Part shown: positions 25,362 through 34,143 of the stretch, in pieces
Numbering within the stretch: position 1 is the first letter of the stretch
Layout: each line of letters opens with the position of its first letter
Assembly: GCF_021117345.1 (NCBI RefSeq)
Contig: NZ_CP088261.1
Span: 2,480,001 to 2,544,000 of the forward strand
Length of the DNA: 64,000 nucleotides
Reading direction: 5' to 3'
DNA from: Microbacterium sp. cx-55
GTDB lineage: Bacteria; Actinomycetota; Actinomycetes; Actinomycetales; Microbacteriaceae
Made by a program: the position numbers and the translations under genes
Notes under the pieces: generated by a model
What the model saw: only the letters and a program-made list of their open reading frames with translations
What the model was told of the DNA's origin: nothing
Databases searched by the model: none

Positions 25362-27176
25362 ATGGGCACCCCTAAACGAGGACTCGCGGATCCCGACCGG
25401 CGCGCGGCGGCGCTCATGCTCGCCGCGACCGTGCTGGCGATCGTGTGGGCGAACTCTCCCTGGGGAGACGGCTACGAGCACCTGTGGTCCATGCCGGTCA
25501 CGATCGGCATCGGCGACATGCAGCTGCACTCGACGCTGCATTCGCTGGTCAACGACGGCTTGATGACGCTCTTCTTCTTCCTGGTCGGACTCGAGGTGAA
25601 ACGCGAGCTCACGATCGGGGAGCTCACCGACCGCACCCGCGCACTCGTGCCCATCACCGCGGCGATCGCCGGGCTCATCGTGCCCGCGGCGATCTTCGCG
25701 CTCATCACCGCTTCCTCCGGCAACGCCCAGGCGTGGGGTGTCGTGATCTCCACCGACACGGCGTTCCTCATCGGCGCGCTCGCCATCATTGGGCCGAAGT
25801 TCCCGGCGCGCCTTCGCACGTTCCTGCTGACCCTCGCGGTCGTCGATGACATCGGCGCGCTCCTCGCCATCGGCCTCTTCTACAGCAGCGGCATCGACCC
25901 GACGCCGTTCATCGTGGCGATCCTGCTCATGGCCGCGATCGCGGCCGTCCGCTTCCTGCCGTTCGGCCGAGGCTTCTCCTACGGCGTTCTCGGCATCGCG
26001 CTCTGGGTCGCGACCCTGCTGTCGGGAATCCACCCGACCCTCGCCGGCGTGGCGATCGCCCTCCTCATCCCCGTCTTCCCGCCGCGGCGCGCCGACGTCG
26101 AGCGCACCGCCGAGCTCTCCCGCGCCTTCCGCGAATCACCCAACACGGTCTACGCCGCGGCGGTGTCACGCAGCCTTCGCGAGTCGCTGTCCATCAACGA
26201 ACGGATCGACGCCGCCTGGCGCCCCTACATCTCGTTCGGCGTGCTGCCGATCTTCGCGCTCGCGAATGCCGGCGTGCACCTCGACCCGGCGACACTCGCG
26301 ACCGCGATCTCGAGCCCCGTCACCTGGGGCGTCATCATCGCCCTCGTCGCCGGCAAGTTCATCGGGATCACCGGCGCGACCTGGGCCCTCCGAGCGGCCG
26401 GCAAGGGCCAACTCGCCCCGGGGCTCGGGATGCAGCGGATCGCCGGCGGCGCCGCCCTCTCGGGCATCGGTTTCACGATCGCTCTCTTCCTCGTGCCCAT
26501 CGCGATCCCGGATGAGGAGACTCAGGACCTGGCGCGTGTCGGCATCCTGGTCGCCTCGGTGCTCGCGTTCGGCCTGGGCTGGGCGATCATCGCCATCGGC
26601 GACCGCATCCGCCCCCCGATGGCCGTCGGGGCCACCCTGAATCGCCCGGTCGATCCGACCCGCGACCACATCAAGGGGCCCGTGGATGCGGAGTTCACGA
26701 TCGTCGAGTACGGCGACTTCGAATGCCCGTACTGCGGGCGCGCGACAGGGTCGATCGACGAGGTCTTCGCGTACTTCGGCACGCGGCTGAGGTGGGTCTG
26801 GCGGCACCTTCCGCTCGATCAGCCGCACCCGCACGCCCAGCAGGCGGCGCAGGCCTACGAAGCCGCCTCCCGCCAGGGGCGCTTCATCGACATGTCGAGG
26901 AAGCTCTTCGCGCACCAGCTCGACCTGGAGACGGACGACCTGTTCCGTTACGCGGAGGAGATCGGACTCGACATGGACCGGTTCGCCGAGGACTTCCGCT
27001 CACCCCAGACGCTGCGCCGCATCCAGGATGACCGGCTGGACGCCGAACTGATGGATCTGCATTCGACGCCGACGTTCTTCATCGGCAGCCACCGTCACCG
27101 CGGGCCCTGGGACTCCGCGAACCTCATCCGCGCCCTGGAGGCGTCCGCCCCGTCGCCCTCCCCCGCGCCCCGCTGA
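25362..27176 (+). CDS. nhaA: Na+/H+ antiporter NhaA fused to a C-terminal thioredoxin (DsbA-like) domain
   Basis: The 604-residue protein has two parts. Residues ~10-420 form the NhaA antiporter, with NDGLMTLFFFLVGLEVKREL and STDTAFLIGALAIIGPKFP; DDIGALLAIGLFYS holds the DD pair that binds sodium. From about residue 435 a thioredoxin-fold domain follows, with TIVEYGDFECPYCGRATGSID (active-site CPYC) and STPTFFIGSHRHRG (cis-proline). This fusion is known in actinobacteria. The antiporter exchanges sodium for protons. The DsbA-like part would lie on one membrane face; which one I cannot settle from sequence. Confidence 0.93.
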   Translation: MGTPKRGLADPDRRAAALMLAATVLAIVWANSPWGDGYEHLWSMPVTIGIGDMQLHSTLHSLVNDGLMTLFFFLVGLEVKRELTIGELTDRTRALVPITAAIAGLIVPAAIFALITASSGNAQAWGVVISTDTAFLIGALAIIGPKFPARLRTFLLTLAVVDDIGALLAIGLFYSSGIDPTPFIVAILLMAAIAAVRFLPFGRGFSYGVLGIALWVATLLSGIHPTLAGVAIALLIPVFPPRRADVERTAELSRAFRESPNTVYAAAVSRSLRESLSINERIDAAWRPYISFGVLPIFALANAGVHLDPATLATAISSPVTWGVIIALVAGKFIGITGATWALRAAGKGQLAPGLGMQRIAGGAALSGIGFTIALFLVPIAIPDEETQDLARVGILVASVLAFGLGWAIIAIGDRIRPPMAVGATLNRPVDPTRDHIKGPVDAEFTIVEYGDFECPYCGRATGSIDEVFAYFGTRLRWVWRHLPLDQPHPHAQQAAQAYEAASRQGRFIDMSRKLFAHQLDLETDDLFRYAEEIGLDMDRFAEDFRSPQTLRRIQDDRLDAELMDLHSTPTFFIGSHRHRGPWDSANLIRALEASAPSPSPAPR

Positions 27177-27186
27177 GCGCGCGGCG

Positions 27187-27765
27187 TCAGAGGGTGGAGG
27201 GGCGCAACTCGGCGCCCGCGTGCGCGATCTCGGCGAGCGCTTTCTCGCTCGAGTCGGGATGCACGCCGGCGATGAGATCCGTGAAGACCCGCACGTGCCG
27301 GCCGGCGGCGATCGCATCGAGAGCCGACGCGCGAACGCAGTAGTCCGTGGCGATGCCGACCACGTCGATGTCGAGGATGCCGTGCTCGGCGAGGATCTGG
27401 GTCGCGGTCCGCCCGTCGTCCGATGTTCCCTCGAACAGCGAGTACGCGGGCTTGCCCTGCCCCTTCTTCAGGTGGTGCGTCACCCGCGAGGTGTCGAAGA
27501 CCTCGTCGTACTCCGCGCCGAAGGTGCCCCCGACGCAGTGCACGGGCCAGGTGTCGACGAAGTCGGGTTCGGCCGCGAAGTGCCCGCCGTTGTCGTTCTC
27601 GCCGTCGTGCCAGTCGCGCGAGGCCACGATGATCGCGTAGTCGGCCGCGTGATCGCTCACGTACTGTGAGATGCGCTCGGCCACGGCGTCGCCACCGGTC
27701 ACCCCGAGGGCTCCGCGTTCGGTGAAATCGTTCTGGACGTCGACGATGAACAGCGCTTTGCTCAT
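27187..27765 (-). CDS. pncA: Nicotinamidase / pyrazinamidase
   Basis: The 192-residue cysteine hydrolase of the isochorismatase fold has the PncA catalytic triad positions: Asp in ALFIVDVQNDF near residue 8, a Lys in the middle region and Cys in GIATDYCVRASALDA near 142. The metal ligands are in the SRDWHDGEND region near 66. It converts nicotinamide to nicotinate for NAD recycling, which fits the nucleoside-salvage theme at a distance. It converges on nhaA with 10 bp between the stops and overlaps the MMPL gene upstream by 4 bp. Confidence 0.92.
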   Translation of the reverse strand: MSKALFIVDVQNDFTERGALGVTGGDAVAERISQYVSDHAADYAIIVASRDWHDGENDNGGHFAAEPDFVDTWPVHCVGGTFGAEYDEVFDTSRVTHHLKKGQGKPAYSLFEGTSDDGRTATQILAEHGILDIDVVGIATDYCVRASALDAIAAGRHVRVFTDLIAGVHPDSSEKALAEIAHAGAELRPSTL

Positions 27766-30062
27766 GGTTCGAGCGTACGCCGGTACTCCGCCCGGGTCAC
27801 CGTCGCCCCCGACGAATCGGCGTCCGCGTCAGCGCCCACGCTCTGCGGCCCGCCGGGACCGCGGTATCCGTCGACCTCGGGGCCCGCTCGCCACAGTTTC
27901 GAGGGCCACCAGATGGCACGACCGATGTCGTAGGCGAGCGCGGGTACGAGCAGCGAGCGCACGATGAACGTGTCGAGCAGCACACCGAACGCCACAATGA
28001 ATGCGAGCTGCGCGAGGAACAGGATCGGGATGACGCCGAGCGCGGCGAACGTCGCCGCCAGCACGAGACCCGCCGACGTGATGACTCCGCCCGTCGAGAC
28101 CAGACCGCGCCGGATGCCGATCCGCGTGCCGTGTCGCAGCGACTCCTCGCGCACCCGCGACATCAGGAAGATGTTGTAGTCGATGCCGAGCGCCACGAGG
28201 AACACGAAGCCGTAGAGCGGCACCGCAGGGTCAGCGCCGGGGAAACCGAACACGTTGTTGAAGACGAGCGCACTCACTCCCATCGCGGTACCGAAAGAGA
28301 CCACGGTGCTGACGATGAGCAGCACCGGCGCCAGCACGGACCGCAGCAGCAGCATGAGAATGACCAGCACCACCGCGAGGATCGTCGGGATGATGACCGT
28401 GCGGTCACGGATCGACGTGTCGTTCGTGTCGAGGTCGATGGCAGTCTGCCCACCGACCAGCGCGGTGCCTGCGCCGAGGTCCGCGTCGAGCGTCGCCCGG
28501 AGGTCCCGGATGCTGTCTTCGGCCGCCAGCGAATCCGCGGCGTCCGTCAACGTCGCAGTCAGCAACACGTCGCCGTTCGAGACGGTCGGCGTCGGGGTGG
28601 GCGTTCCCGGCGGGCCCGCGGCGGCGAGCACGAGAGCACCATCCGTCACGGTCACGGCCGCTTGGCCGCTCGGCGCATCGACGGAAGCGACCGACACACT
28701 GTCGATGCCGTCCGCATCCGTCAGCACGGTCGCCGCATCGGCGACGTCCGCCTCCTTGACCAGCACGTAGACCGGGCTCCCGGACCCGGCGGGGAAGTGG
28801 GCAGCGAGCACGTCCTGTCCGTCACGCGCCTCCGACGCCCCGAGCACCAGGTCGCTCGAGGGAACGCCGTCGGCCTTGAGCTGCGTGATCCCGGCGGTGC
28901 CGACGAGCAGCACGATCGTGCTGATGATCCACACCGGTCGGGCGTGGCGCGCGACGAAGCGCGCCACGCGCGGCCAGAGTCCGCGCACGGGCCGGTCCGC
29001 ATCATCGGAGACCTCCGCGGCCGGCGCCTTCGGGATGAAGGGCCAGAATGCCGCGCGCCCGACGAGGGCGAGAAGCGCCGGCAGGAATGTCAGCGCCGAG
29101 AGCATCGCGAAGGCGATGCCGATGGCGGCGATCGGGCCGAGCGCGCGGTTGCTCGCGAGGTCCGACAGGAGCAGGCAGAGCAGACCCGCGATCACGGTGC
29201 CACCGGAGGCGAGGATCGGCTCGAAAGCGCCGCGCCACGAGCGCACGGTCGCCTCCCATCGCCGCGCACCGGCCGCGATCGCCTCCCGATATCGGGCCAC
29301 GTAGAGCAGCGCGTAGTCCGTCGCGGCACCGATCACGAGGATGAACAGGATGCCCTGCACCTGTCCGTTCAGCACGAAGATCTCGGCCTTCGCGAGCCAC
29401 CACACCGTCAGAAGCGCGACGCAGAGCGCGAACAGCGAGGTCATCAGCACGAGCACCGGCAGAAGCGGCGACCGGTAGACGATGATCAGAATCACGAAGA
29501 CCGCTCCGAGCGCCACCAGGAGCAGGAGCCCGTCGATCCCGAGGAACCCCTCGGTCAGGTCCGCGGTGAAGCCCGCGGGACCCGTCACCCACCCCTCGAG
29601 CCCGGCCGGCAGGTCGCTCCGCAGAATCTCCCGGATCGACTCCACGATCTCCCGTACTTCGCCGGAGCTGTCCACCGGCACGAAAATCTGCGCGGCGTTG
29701 CCGTCGTCGGAGGCGATCGGCGGGGACACACCATCGAGCACTCCGCCGAGGCTCGCGATGTCGTCGGCCACGGTCTGCAGGTCGGCGAGCTGCGCGTCAT
29801 CGAGCGCCGCACCGCCCTCGATGACCACGACCGCCGGGATGCTGTCATCACCGAGGAAGTCGGTGAGCCGCTCGTTCACCTGCGTGGCCGCCGCGCTCTG
29901 CGGCAGGAACGAGGACTGGTCGTTCGTGGAGACCTCGTCGACCTTGCCGAAGTACGGGCCGCCGATCGAGCCGCCCGCGACCCAGATCAGCACGAGCAGC
30001 ACCGGGATGCCGAGACGCAACCAGCGCGAGGGAGCGGAACCGCTCGGAGAAGACGAAGCCAT
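27762..30062 (-). CDS. MMPL family RND transporter
   Basis: The 766-residue protein has two MMPL modules, each with a large extracytoplasmic loop and a cluster of about six membrane helices. Typical segments are FILVIGAATDYALLYVARYREA near residue 240 and GFVFLVALGIDYNIFLMSRVREE near 640. They are matching helices that carry the proton-relay aspartate. Helix 1 starts at about residue 13. MMPL proteins export lipids, siderophores or drugs with proton motive force. The start codon lies 1 bp from a perfect 19-bp palindrome, so the gene is probably under a dedicated repressor not encoded next to it. It overlaps pncA by 4 bp. Confidence 0.93.
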   Translation of the reverse strand: MASSSPSGSAPSRWLRLGIPVLLVLIWVAGGSIGGPYFGKVDEVSTNDQSSFLPQSAAATQVNERLTDFLGDDSIPAVVVIEGGAALDDAQLADLQTVADDIASLGGVLDGVSPPIASDDGNAAQIFVPVDSSGEVREIVESIREILRSDLPAGLEGWVTGPAGFTADLTEGFLGIDGLLLLVALGAVFVILIIVYRSPLLPVLVLMTSLFALCVALLTVWWLAKAEIFVLNGQVQGILFILVIGAATDYALLYVARYREAIAAGARRWEATVRSWRGAFEPILASGGTVIAGLLCLLLSDLASNRALGPIAAIGIAFAMLSALTFLPALLALVGRAAFWPFIPKAPAAEVSDDADRPVRGLWPRVARFVARHARPVWIISTIVLLVGTAGITQLKADGVPSSDLVLGASEARDGQDVLAAHFPAGSGSPVYVLVKEADVADAATVLTDADGIDSVSVASVDAPSGQAAVTVTDGALVLAAAGPPGTPTPTPTVSNGDVLLTATLTDAADSLAAEDSIRDLRATLDADLGAGTALVGGQTAIDLDTNDTSIRDRTVIIPTILAVVLVILMLLLRSVLAPVLLIVSTVVSFGTAMGVSALVFNNVFGFPGADPAVPLYGFVFLVALGIDYNIFLMSRVREESLRHGTRIGIRRGLVSTGGVITSAGLVLAATFAALGVIPILFLAQLAFIVAFGVLLDTFIVRSLLVPALAYDIGRAIWWPSKLWRAGPEVDGYRGPGGPQSVGADADADSSGATVTRAEYRRTLEP

Positions 30063-30063
30063 G

Positions 30064-30082
30064 TAGCTAGATTATCTAGCTA
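30064..30082. promoter_or_regulatory. 19-bp perfect palindrome at the MMPL gene start, candidate repressor site
   Basis: TAGCTAGAT-T-ATCTAGCTA is perfectly symmetrical and ends one base from the MMPL start codon. Such sites are typical of TetR- or MarR-type repressors of export pumps. No regulator gene lies nearby. Because there is no ribosome site between palindrome and ATG, the message may be leaderless and the palindrome may overlap the promoter. Confidence 0.72.
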
Positions 30083-30108
30083 TCTCCGTTTCCGCATCCC
30101 GAAGTTGA

Positions 30109-30510
30109 TCACCCGGGCGATTCCCCCGCCAGCATCATCACGAGCGGTACGACAAAAGACAGCACACCGAGCGCGAAGAAGCCGGCCGCGAGCCACCAGG
30201 CGAGTCTCGCGAGGGGCCAGTGCGCGGTGAGGCGAACGCGGTTCGATCCGCGGCGGTAGAACAGCTCGACGGTGTCGCCCGGTCCCACGTGCGCGTCGTC
30301 GTGGGGCGAGAGCACCGCCACGCCCACTCCCCCGTCGTGGGTGAACCAGCGCGCGATCCGACCGTGATCGGACGGTTCCAGCACCGCGGACGCCGAGAGC
30401 CACGTACCGTCGGCGAGAGTCAGGATGAGGGCGACGAGCGCGAGCAGAACGCCCGCGGCCAGGCCGATCCACGTGAACGTCTCGAACAGGATCTCGAGAG
30501 TGCTTCCCAT
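30109..30510 (-). CDS. Small membrane protein, DUF3592-like layout, hypothetical
   Basis: From ATG 30510, which follows GAGGGG, the protein has 133 residues. There are two membrane helices (residues ~12-34 and 105-128), with a polar ~65-residue loop between them that looks like a small beta domain (GDTVELFYRRGSNRVRL). The layout, helix-beta domain-helix, recalls DUF3592 proteins, but I am not sure of the family. The frame upstream (23 more residues) lacks hydrophobic character and was left out. It is transcribed leftwards between the tRNA and the MMPL gene. Confidence 0.7.
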   Translation of the reverse strand: MGSTLEILFETFTWIGLAAGVLLALVALILTLADGTWLSASAVLEPSDHGRIARWFTHDGGVGVAVLSPHDDAHVGPGDTVELFYRRGSNRVRLTAHWPLARLAWWLAAGFFALGVLSFVVPLVMMLAGESPG

Positions 30511-30600
30511 TCGTCCGCCCCTCGCAGCCTCCCCTGCAGTATCCCTTACCGCTCCGGTCCGCCTCAAACTCCCGGGCACCGAGGCGCGTCGGGGAAAACA

Positions 30601-30628
30601 GAAGAGGCCCGGAAAACCGGGCCTCTTC
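30601..30628 (-). terminator. Rho-independent terminator of tRNA-Thr
   Basis: GAAGAGGCCCGG-AAAA-CCGGGCCTCTTC is a perfect 12-bp stem with a four-base loop. Read on the minus strand it is followed by TGTTTTCC, a short U-rich stretch, and it lies 3 bp after the tRNA gene. Confidence 0.9.
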
Positions 30629-30631
30629 GTG

Positions 30632-30707
30632 TGGAGCCACCTAAGGGAATCGAACCCTTGACCTATTCATTACGAGTGAATCGCTCTGCCGACTGAGCTA
30701 AGGTGGC
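30632..30707 (-). tRNA. tRNA-Thr (CGT anticodon)
   Basis: The minus strand gives a complete 76-nt cloverleaf with encoded CCA end: acceptor stem GCCACCT/AGGTGGC, D arm with AGCTCAGTCGG, anticodon arm ATTCA-CTCGTAA-TGAAT with anticodon CGT, and T arm AGGGTTCGATTCCCT. It reads ACG codons. No integrated element is seen at its 3' end. Confidence 0.97.
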
Positions 30708-30783
30708 GCGACGCGCGAGCGCGGCGCACGATGATCGATCCTACATGTTCACGAGCGTCCCAGCGAACCGGCGACCACCGCGC

Positions 30784-32322
30784 TCATTCGCAGCGCAGGC
30801 CGTCCGTCGGCACGGTGCCGTCGGTGAAGTACTTCTCCACCGCGTCGTCGACACACGCGTTGCCCTTGTTGTAGCCGGTGTGCCCCTCACCGACGCGGGT
30901 GATGAGCACGCCCGACGACAGCTGGTCGGCGAGTGCCACCGACCACTCGTAGGGCGTCGCCGGGTCGCCGGTCGTTCCGACCACCACGATCGGGGCCGCA
31001 CCGTCGGCGGTCAGCGCGGTGCGCGTGCCGGTGGCTTCTGCCGGCCACGAGGCGCAGCCGTCGGTCGTGCCCCAGTACGGTGCGACCGTCGGCGCCTTCT
31101 CGGCGAGCAGCGCCTCCGCAGCCGCCTGGTGGTCGGCGTTGTCGGCCGGGTAGTCCATGCAGTTGTAGGCCGTGAACGCCTCGGTGGAGTTGTCGGAGTA
31201 GGTTCCCCCGGAGCGGGCGTAGTAGAAGTCGGCGAGCTGGAACGCCGGACCGGCCTGACCCTGCAGCGCGCTGCTGAGCGCCGTGGTCAAGTAGGGCCAG
31301 CTGTCCTGCGAGTAGAGGGCAGCGATGATCGCGGTGAGCAACGAGTCGGCACCGAGCTGGCGGCCGTCGTCGTTGGCGAGCGGAGTGCGATCCACGCTCG
31401 CGAGGAGCGTGCCGAGGTCGGCCATGGCGTCATCGACCGTTCCGGCGAACGGGCAGTCGCTGCCGCCCAGGCAGTCGGCCATGTAGCTGCGCAGCGCCGA
31501 TTCGAACCCGACGCCCTGCGTGGTCGAGACCTCGAGCGAGCTGGCCTGCGGGTCGAGCGCACCGTCGAGCACGAGGCGGCCGACGCGGTCGGGGTACAGG
31601 TCGGCATAGGTCGCACCGAGGAACGTTCCGTACGAGTAGCCGAGGTAGTTGAGCTTCTCGTCGCCGAGCACCCCGCGCAGCAGGTCCATGTCGCGCGCCG
31701 ACTGCACCGTCGTGATGAACGGGAGGATGCCATCGCTGTTCTCGTCGCACGCCGCCGCGAACTGGGCGCTGCGCTGGGTCAGCTCATCCGTCCACTGCGC
31801 GCTCCCCCGGGTTCCCGCGGGGATGTCGAAGAGGTACGCGTCCATGTCGCGCGCGTCGTAGCACTTCACCGCGGTCGACCGCCCGACCCCGCGCGGGTCG
31901 AACCCGATGATGTCGTAGTCGGCCTGCAGCGCCTCGCCGACGGCGAAGTCGATCGACCCCTGGATCAGGTCGACACCGCTCGCGCCCGGGCCGCCCGGGT
32001 TGGTGAGCAGGGATCCCTGGGGCTCGCCGTCCGTGGCCCGCTGGCGCACGACGGAGAGCTCGATGTCACCCGCGTCGGGCTCGTTCCAGTCGAGGGGTGC
32101 GCGCACCGTCGTGCAGTCGAAGGTGCCCCCGCAGTCCTCCCAGGCGAGATCCTGGCTGTAGAACGGGATCAGCGCTTCCTCGACGCCCGACACGTCGGGC
32201 TCCGCGCTCGTGCTCGGCCGCGTCGGGGAGTCCGGGATGAACGAGCACCCCGCGAGGGCGACGGATGCGGCGGCGACCACCGCGATGAACACACCGCGGA
32301 TCGTGCGGGAGGTGCGGGTCAT
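30784..32322 (-). CDS. Alpha/beta-hydrolase lipoprotein, tripeptidyl aminopeptidase-like (TAP)
   Basis: The 512-residue precursor has a lipoprotein signal (FIAVVAAASVALAGC) and a domain order typical of actinobacterial TAP-like peptidases. The oxyanion region is LLTNPGGPGASGVDLIQG near residue 105, and the nucleophile elbow is NYLGYSYGTFLGATYADLYP with catalytic Ser near 225. The C-terminal TAP cap contains PIVVVGTTGDPATPYEW (Asp) and VGEGHTGYNKGNACVDDAVEKYF (His). It cleaves short peptides outside the cell. Its start overlaps the stop of holB by 4 bp, so it is read from the topA-tmk-holB operon. Confidence 0.9.
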   Translation of the reverse strand: MTRTSRTIRGVFIAVVAAASVALAGCSFIPDSPTRPSTSAEPDVSGVEEALIPFYSQDLAWEDCGGTFDCTTVRAPLDWNEPDAGDIELSVVRQRATDGEPQGSLLTNPGGPGASGVDLIQGSIDFAVGEALQADYDIIGFDPRGVGRSTAVKCYDARDMDAYLFDIPAGTRGSAQWTDELTQRSAQFAAACDENSDGILPFITTVQSARDMDLLRGVLGDEKLNYLGYSYGTFLGATYADLYPDRVGRLVLDGALDPQASSLEVSTTQGVGFESALRSYMADCLGGSDCPFAGTVDDAMADLGTLLASVDRTPLANDDGRQLGADSLLTAIIAALYSQDSWPYLTTALSSALQGQAGPAFQLADFYYARSGGTYSDNSTEAFTAYNCMDYPADNADHQAAAEALLAEKAPTVAPYWGTTDGCASWPAEATGTRTALTADGAAPIVVVGTTGDPATPYEWSVALADQLSSGVLITRVGEGHTGYNKGNACVDDAVEKYFTDGTVPTDGLRCE

Positions 32323-33473
32323 GAGGAGGTCCTTCCGGTGGCGACGGCGACGAGCAGGCTTTCGATGGCGAGGGCGGGCGCGGCGTTGCGTTCGACGTTG
32401 CGCCGAGTGAGGGCGATCTCATCGAGCACGAGCAGGGTGCGCGCGGGCGACCACGCGGCGGCGAGCGCGCGGAGGTCGTCGTCGAGCTCGGTGTTGATGA
32501 GGTCGTCCGCGCGGCCGTACTGGAGCATGATGACGTCGCGGAACATCGACTGCAGATCGGTGAGCACCCGGTCGATCCCGTCGCGGAGGCTGCGCGTCGC
32601 GCGGCGTTTCTGCTCATCGGCGAGGGCGTTCACTTGCGCACGGACCGCGGGGGGAACCGCGGCGCCCGGGGCGACCCCCACCATCCGGAGAAGATCGGAG
32701 CGCTCGGCTTCGTCGCGCAGGGCGGTGATGGCCTTGGCATCGTCGCCGGCGGCCTGCACGATCCGGGTCGCCGCCTCCACGGCGTCGCCGACGCCCCGGA
32801 CGGCCAGCACGGCACGCAGCGTGTCGTCGCGCCGGGCGCGGGCGTCGGCATCCGTGGCCAGCCGCTGCGCCATCCCGATGTGGCGCTGCGCGTGCCGCGC
32901 GGACTGCGCAGCGATCGCCGGGTCGACTCCCGTCCGGGCAGCGATCAGGCGGGCGACGTCGTCGACCTCGGGCTCCTTCAGGCGCACGGTGCGCACGCGG
33001 GAACGGATCGTCGGCAGCAGGTCGGCGTCGCTCGGCGCGCAGAGCACCCACACGGTGCGCTCGGGAGGTTCTTCGAGCGCTTTCAGCAGCACGTTGGAGG
33101 TGCGTTCGGCCATACGATCGGCGTCTTCGACGACGATCACCCGGTAGCGCCCGAGCGACGGCGAGAAGTACGCCCGTTCGACGAGTTTGCGGGCCTCTTC
33201 GATGCGGATGATGACCTGCTCGGTGCGCAGAGCCGTCAGGTCGGGATGCGACCGGGCGAGCACCTGACGCATCGCCGGCTCGTCGCCGGGCTCCGCGATC
33301 AGCGACGCGGCGAACGCGTAGGCGAGCGTCGACCGACCCGACCCGGGCGGCCCCGTGATCAGCCAGGCGTGCGTCATCTGCGACGGATCATCGGCCGCGG
33401 CGCGCAGCATCCGCACGGCGTCGTCCTGCCCCCACACGTCTTCCCAGGGGAAGGTGGCGGGCGCAGTTTCCAT
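32319..33473 (-). CDS. holB: DNA polymerase III subunit delta'
   Basis: The protein is 384 aa from ATG 33473, which follows AGGG; an in-frame GTG at 33482 would add three residues. It has the clamp-loader AAA+ fold: TGPPGSGRSTLAYAFA near residue 40, a P-loop with Arg in place of Lys, which is usual for the ATP-inactive delta' subunit. YRVIVVEDADRMAERTSNVLLKALEEPP near 115 is the Walker B and SRC region. It helps load the sliding clamp at replication forks. It lies between tmk and the peptidase gene, a conserved order in Microbacteriaceae. Confidence 0.95.
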   Translation of the reverse strand: METAPATFPWEDVWGQDDAVRMLRAAADDPSQMTHAWLITGPPGSGRSTLAYAFAASLIAEPGDEPAMRQVLARSHPDLTALRTEQVIIRIEEARKLVERAYFSPSLGRYRVIVVEDADRMAERTSNVLLKALEEPPERTVWVLCAPSDADLLPTIRSRVRTVRLKEPEVDDVARLIAARTGVDPAIAAQSARHAQRHIGMAQRLATDADARARRDDTLRAVLAVRGVGDAVEAATRIVQAAGDDAKAITALRDEAERSDLLRMVGVAPGAAVPPAVRAQVNALADEQKRRATRSLRDGIDRVLTDLQSMFRDVIMLQYGRADDLINTELDDDLRALAAAWSPARTLLVLDEIALTRRNVERNAAPALAIESLLVAVATGRTSS

Positions 33474-33513
33474 ACGGTTCACCCTAACGGCGACCCCCGA
33501 CGGCGAACGCCGC

Positions 33514-34143
33514 TCAAGCGAGGTGTGGAGCGATCCGCTGACGGATGACGTCGGCGATCTCGGCCGGCGGGAGTGCCGCGTCGACGATCAGGAATCGATC
33601 GGGCTCCTCGGCGGCGAGCGCGAGAAAAGCCGCGCGCACGCGCTCGTGGAAGTCCGCCTTCTCCGCCTCGAGACGATCGAAGGGCTTGTCTGCCGCGTCG
33701 AGTCGGCGACGTGCCGCATCCGGGGCGAGATCGAGCAGGACGGTCAGTTCGGGCAGCGCATCTCCGGTCGCCCACAGCGACAACGAACGGATCTCGGCGG
33801 GGTCGAGCACGCGCCCGGCACCCTGGTACGCGACCGACGAGTCGAGATATCGGTCCTGGATGACGACCTCGCCGCGCGCGAGCGCCGGGCGCACCAGGGT
33901 CTCGATGTGGTGCGCGCGGTCGGCGGCGTAGAGCAGTGCTTCCGCGCGAGACGCGATCTCGCCCCGGTGGTGCAGGACGATGTCACGGATGAGGACGCCC
34001 ACCTCGGTTCCGCCGGGTTCGCGGGTGCGGGTCACCGTGCGCCCCGCATCCGTGAGCCACTGCTCGAGGAGGGCGGCCTGGGTGGTCTTGCCCGAGCCGT
34101 CTCCGCCCTCGAACGTCACCCAGAGGCCGGGCGCGCTGCTCAC
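33514..34143 (-). CDS. tmk: Thymidylate kinase
   Basis: The 209-residue protein has P-loop VTFEGGDGSGKTTQAALL at residue 9, DRYLDSSVAYQGAGR (the DRx motif that binds dTMP) near 97 and the LID segment APDAARRRLDAADKPFDRLE near 148. It makes dTDP from dTMP. Its ATG overlaps the stop of topA by 4 bp; the gene between topA and holB is the standard actinobacterial arrangement. Confidence 0.96.
   Translation of the reverse strand: MSSAPGLWVTFEGGDGSGKTTQAALLEQWLTDAGRTVTRTREPGGTEVGVLIRDIVLHHRGEIASRAEALLYAADRAHHIETLVRPALARGEVVIQDRYLDSSVAYQGAGRVLDPAEIRSLSLWATGDALPELTVLLDLAPDAARRRLDAADKPFDRLEAEKADFHERVRAAFLALAAEEPDRFLIVDAALPPAEIADVIRQRIAPHLA

Noticed and set aside
30632-30707. tRNA-Thr as integration site of an island
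   Set aside because: No duplicated tRNA 3' end or integrase is found nearby; the flanking genes are ordinary chromosomal genes.
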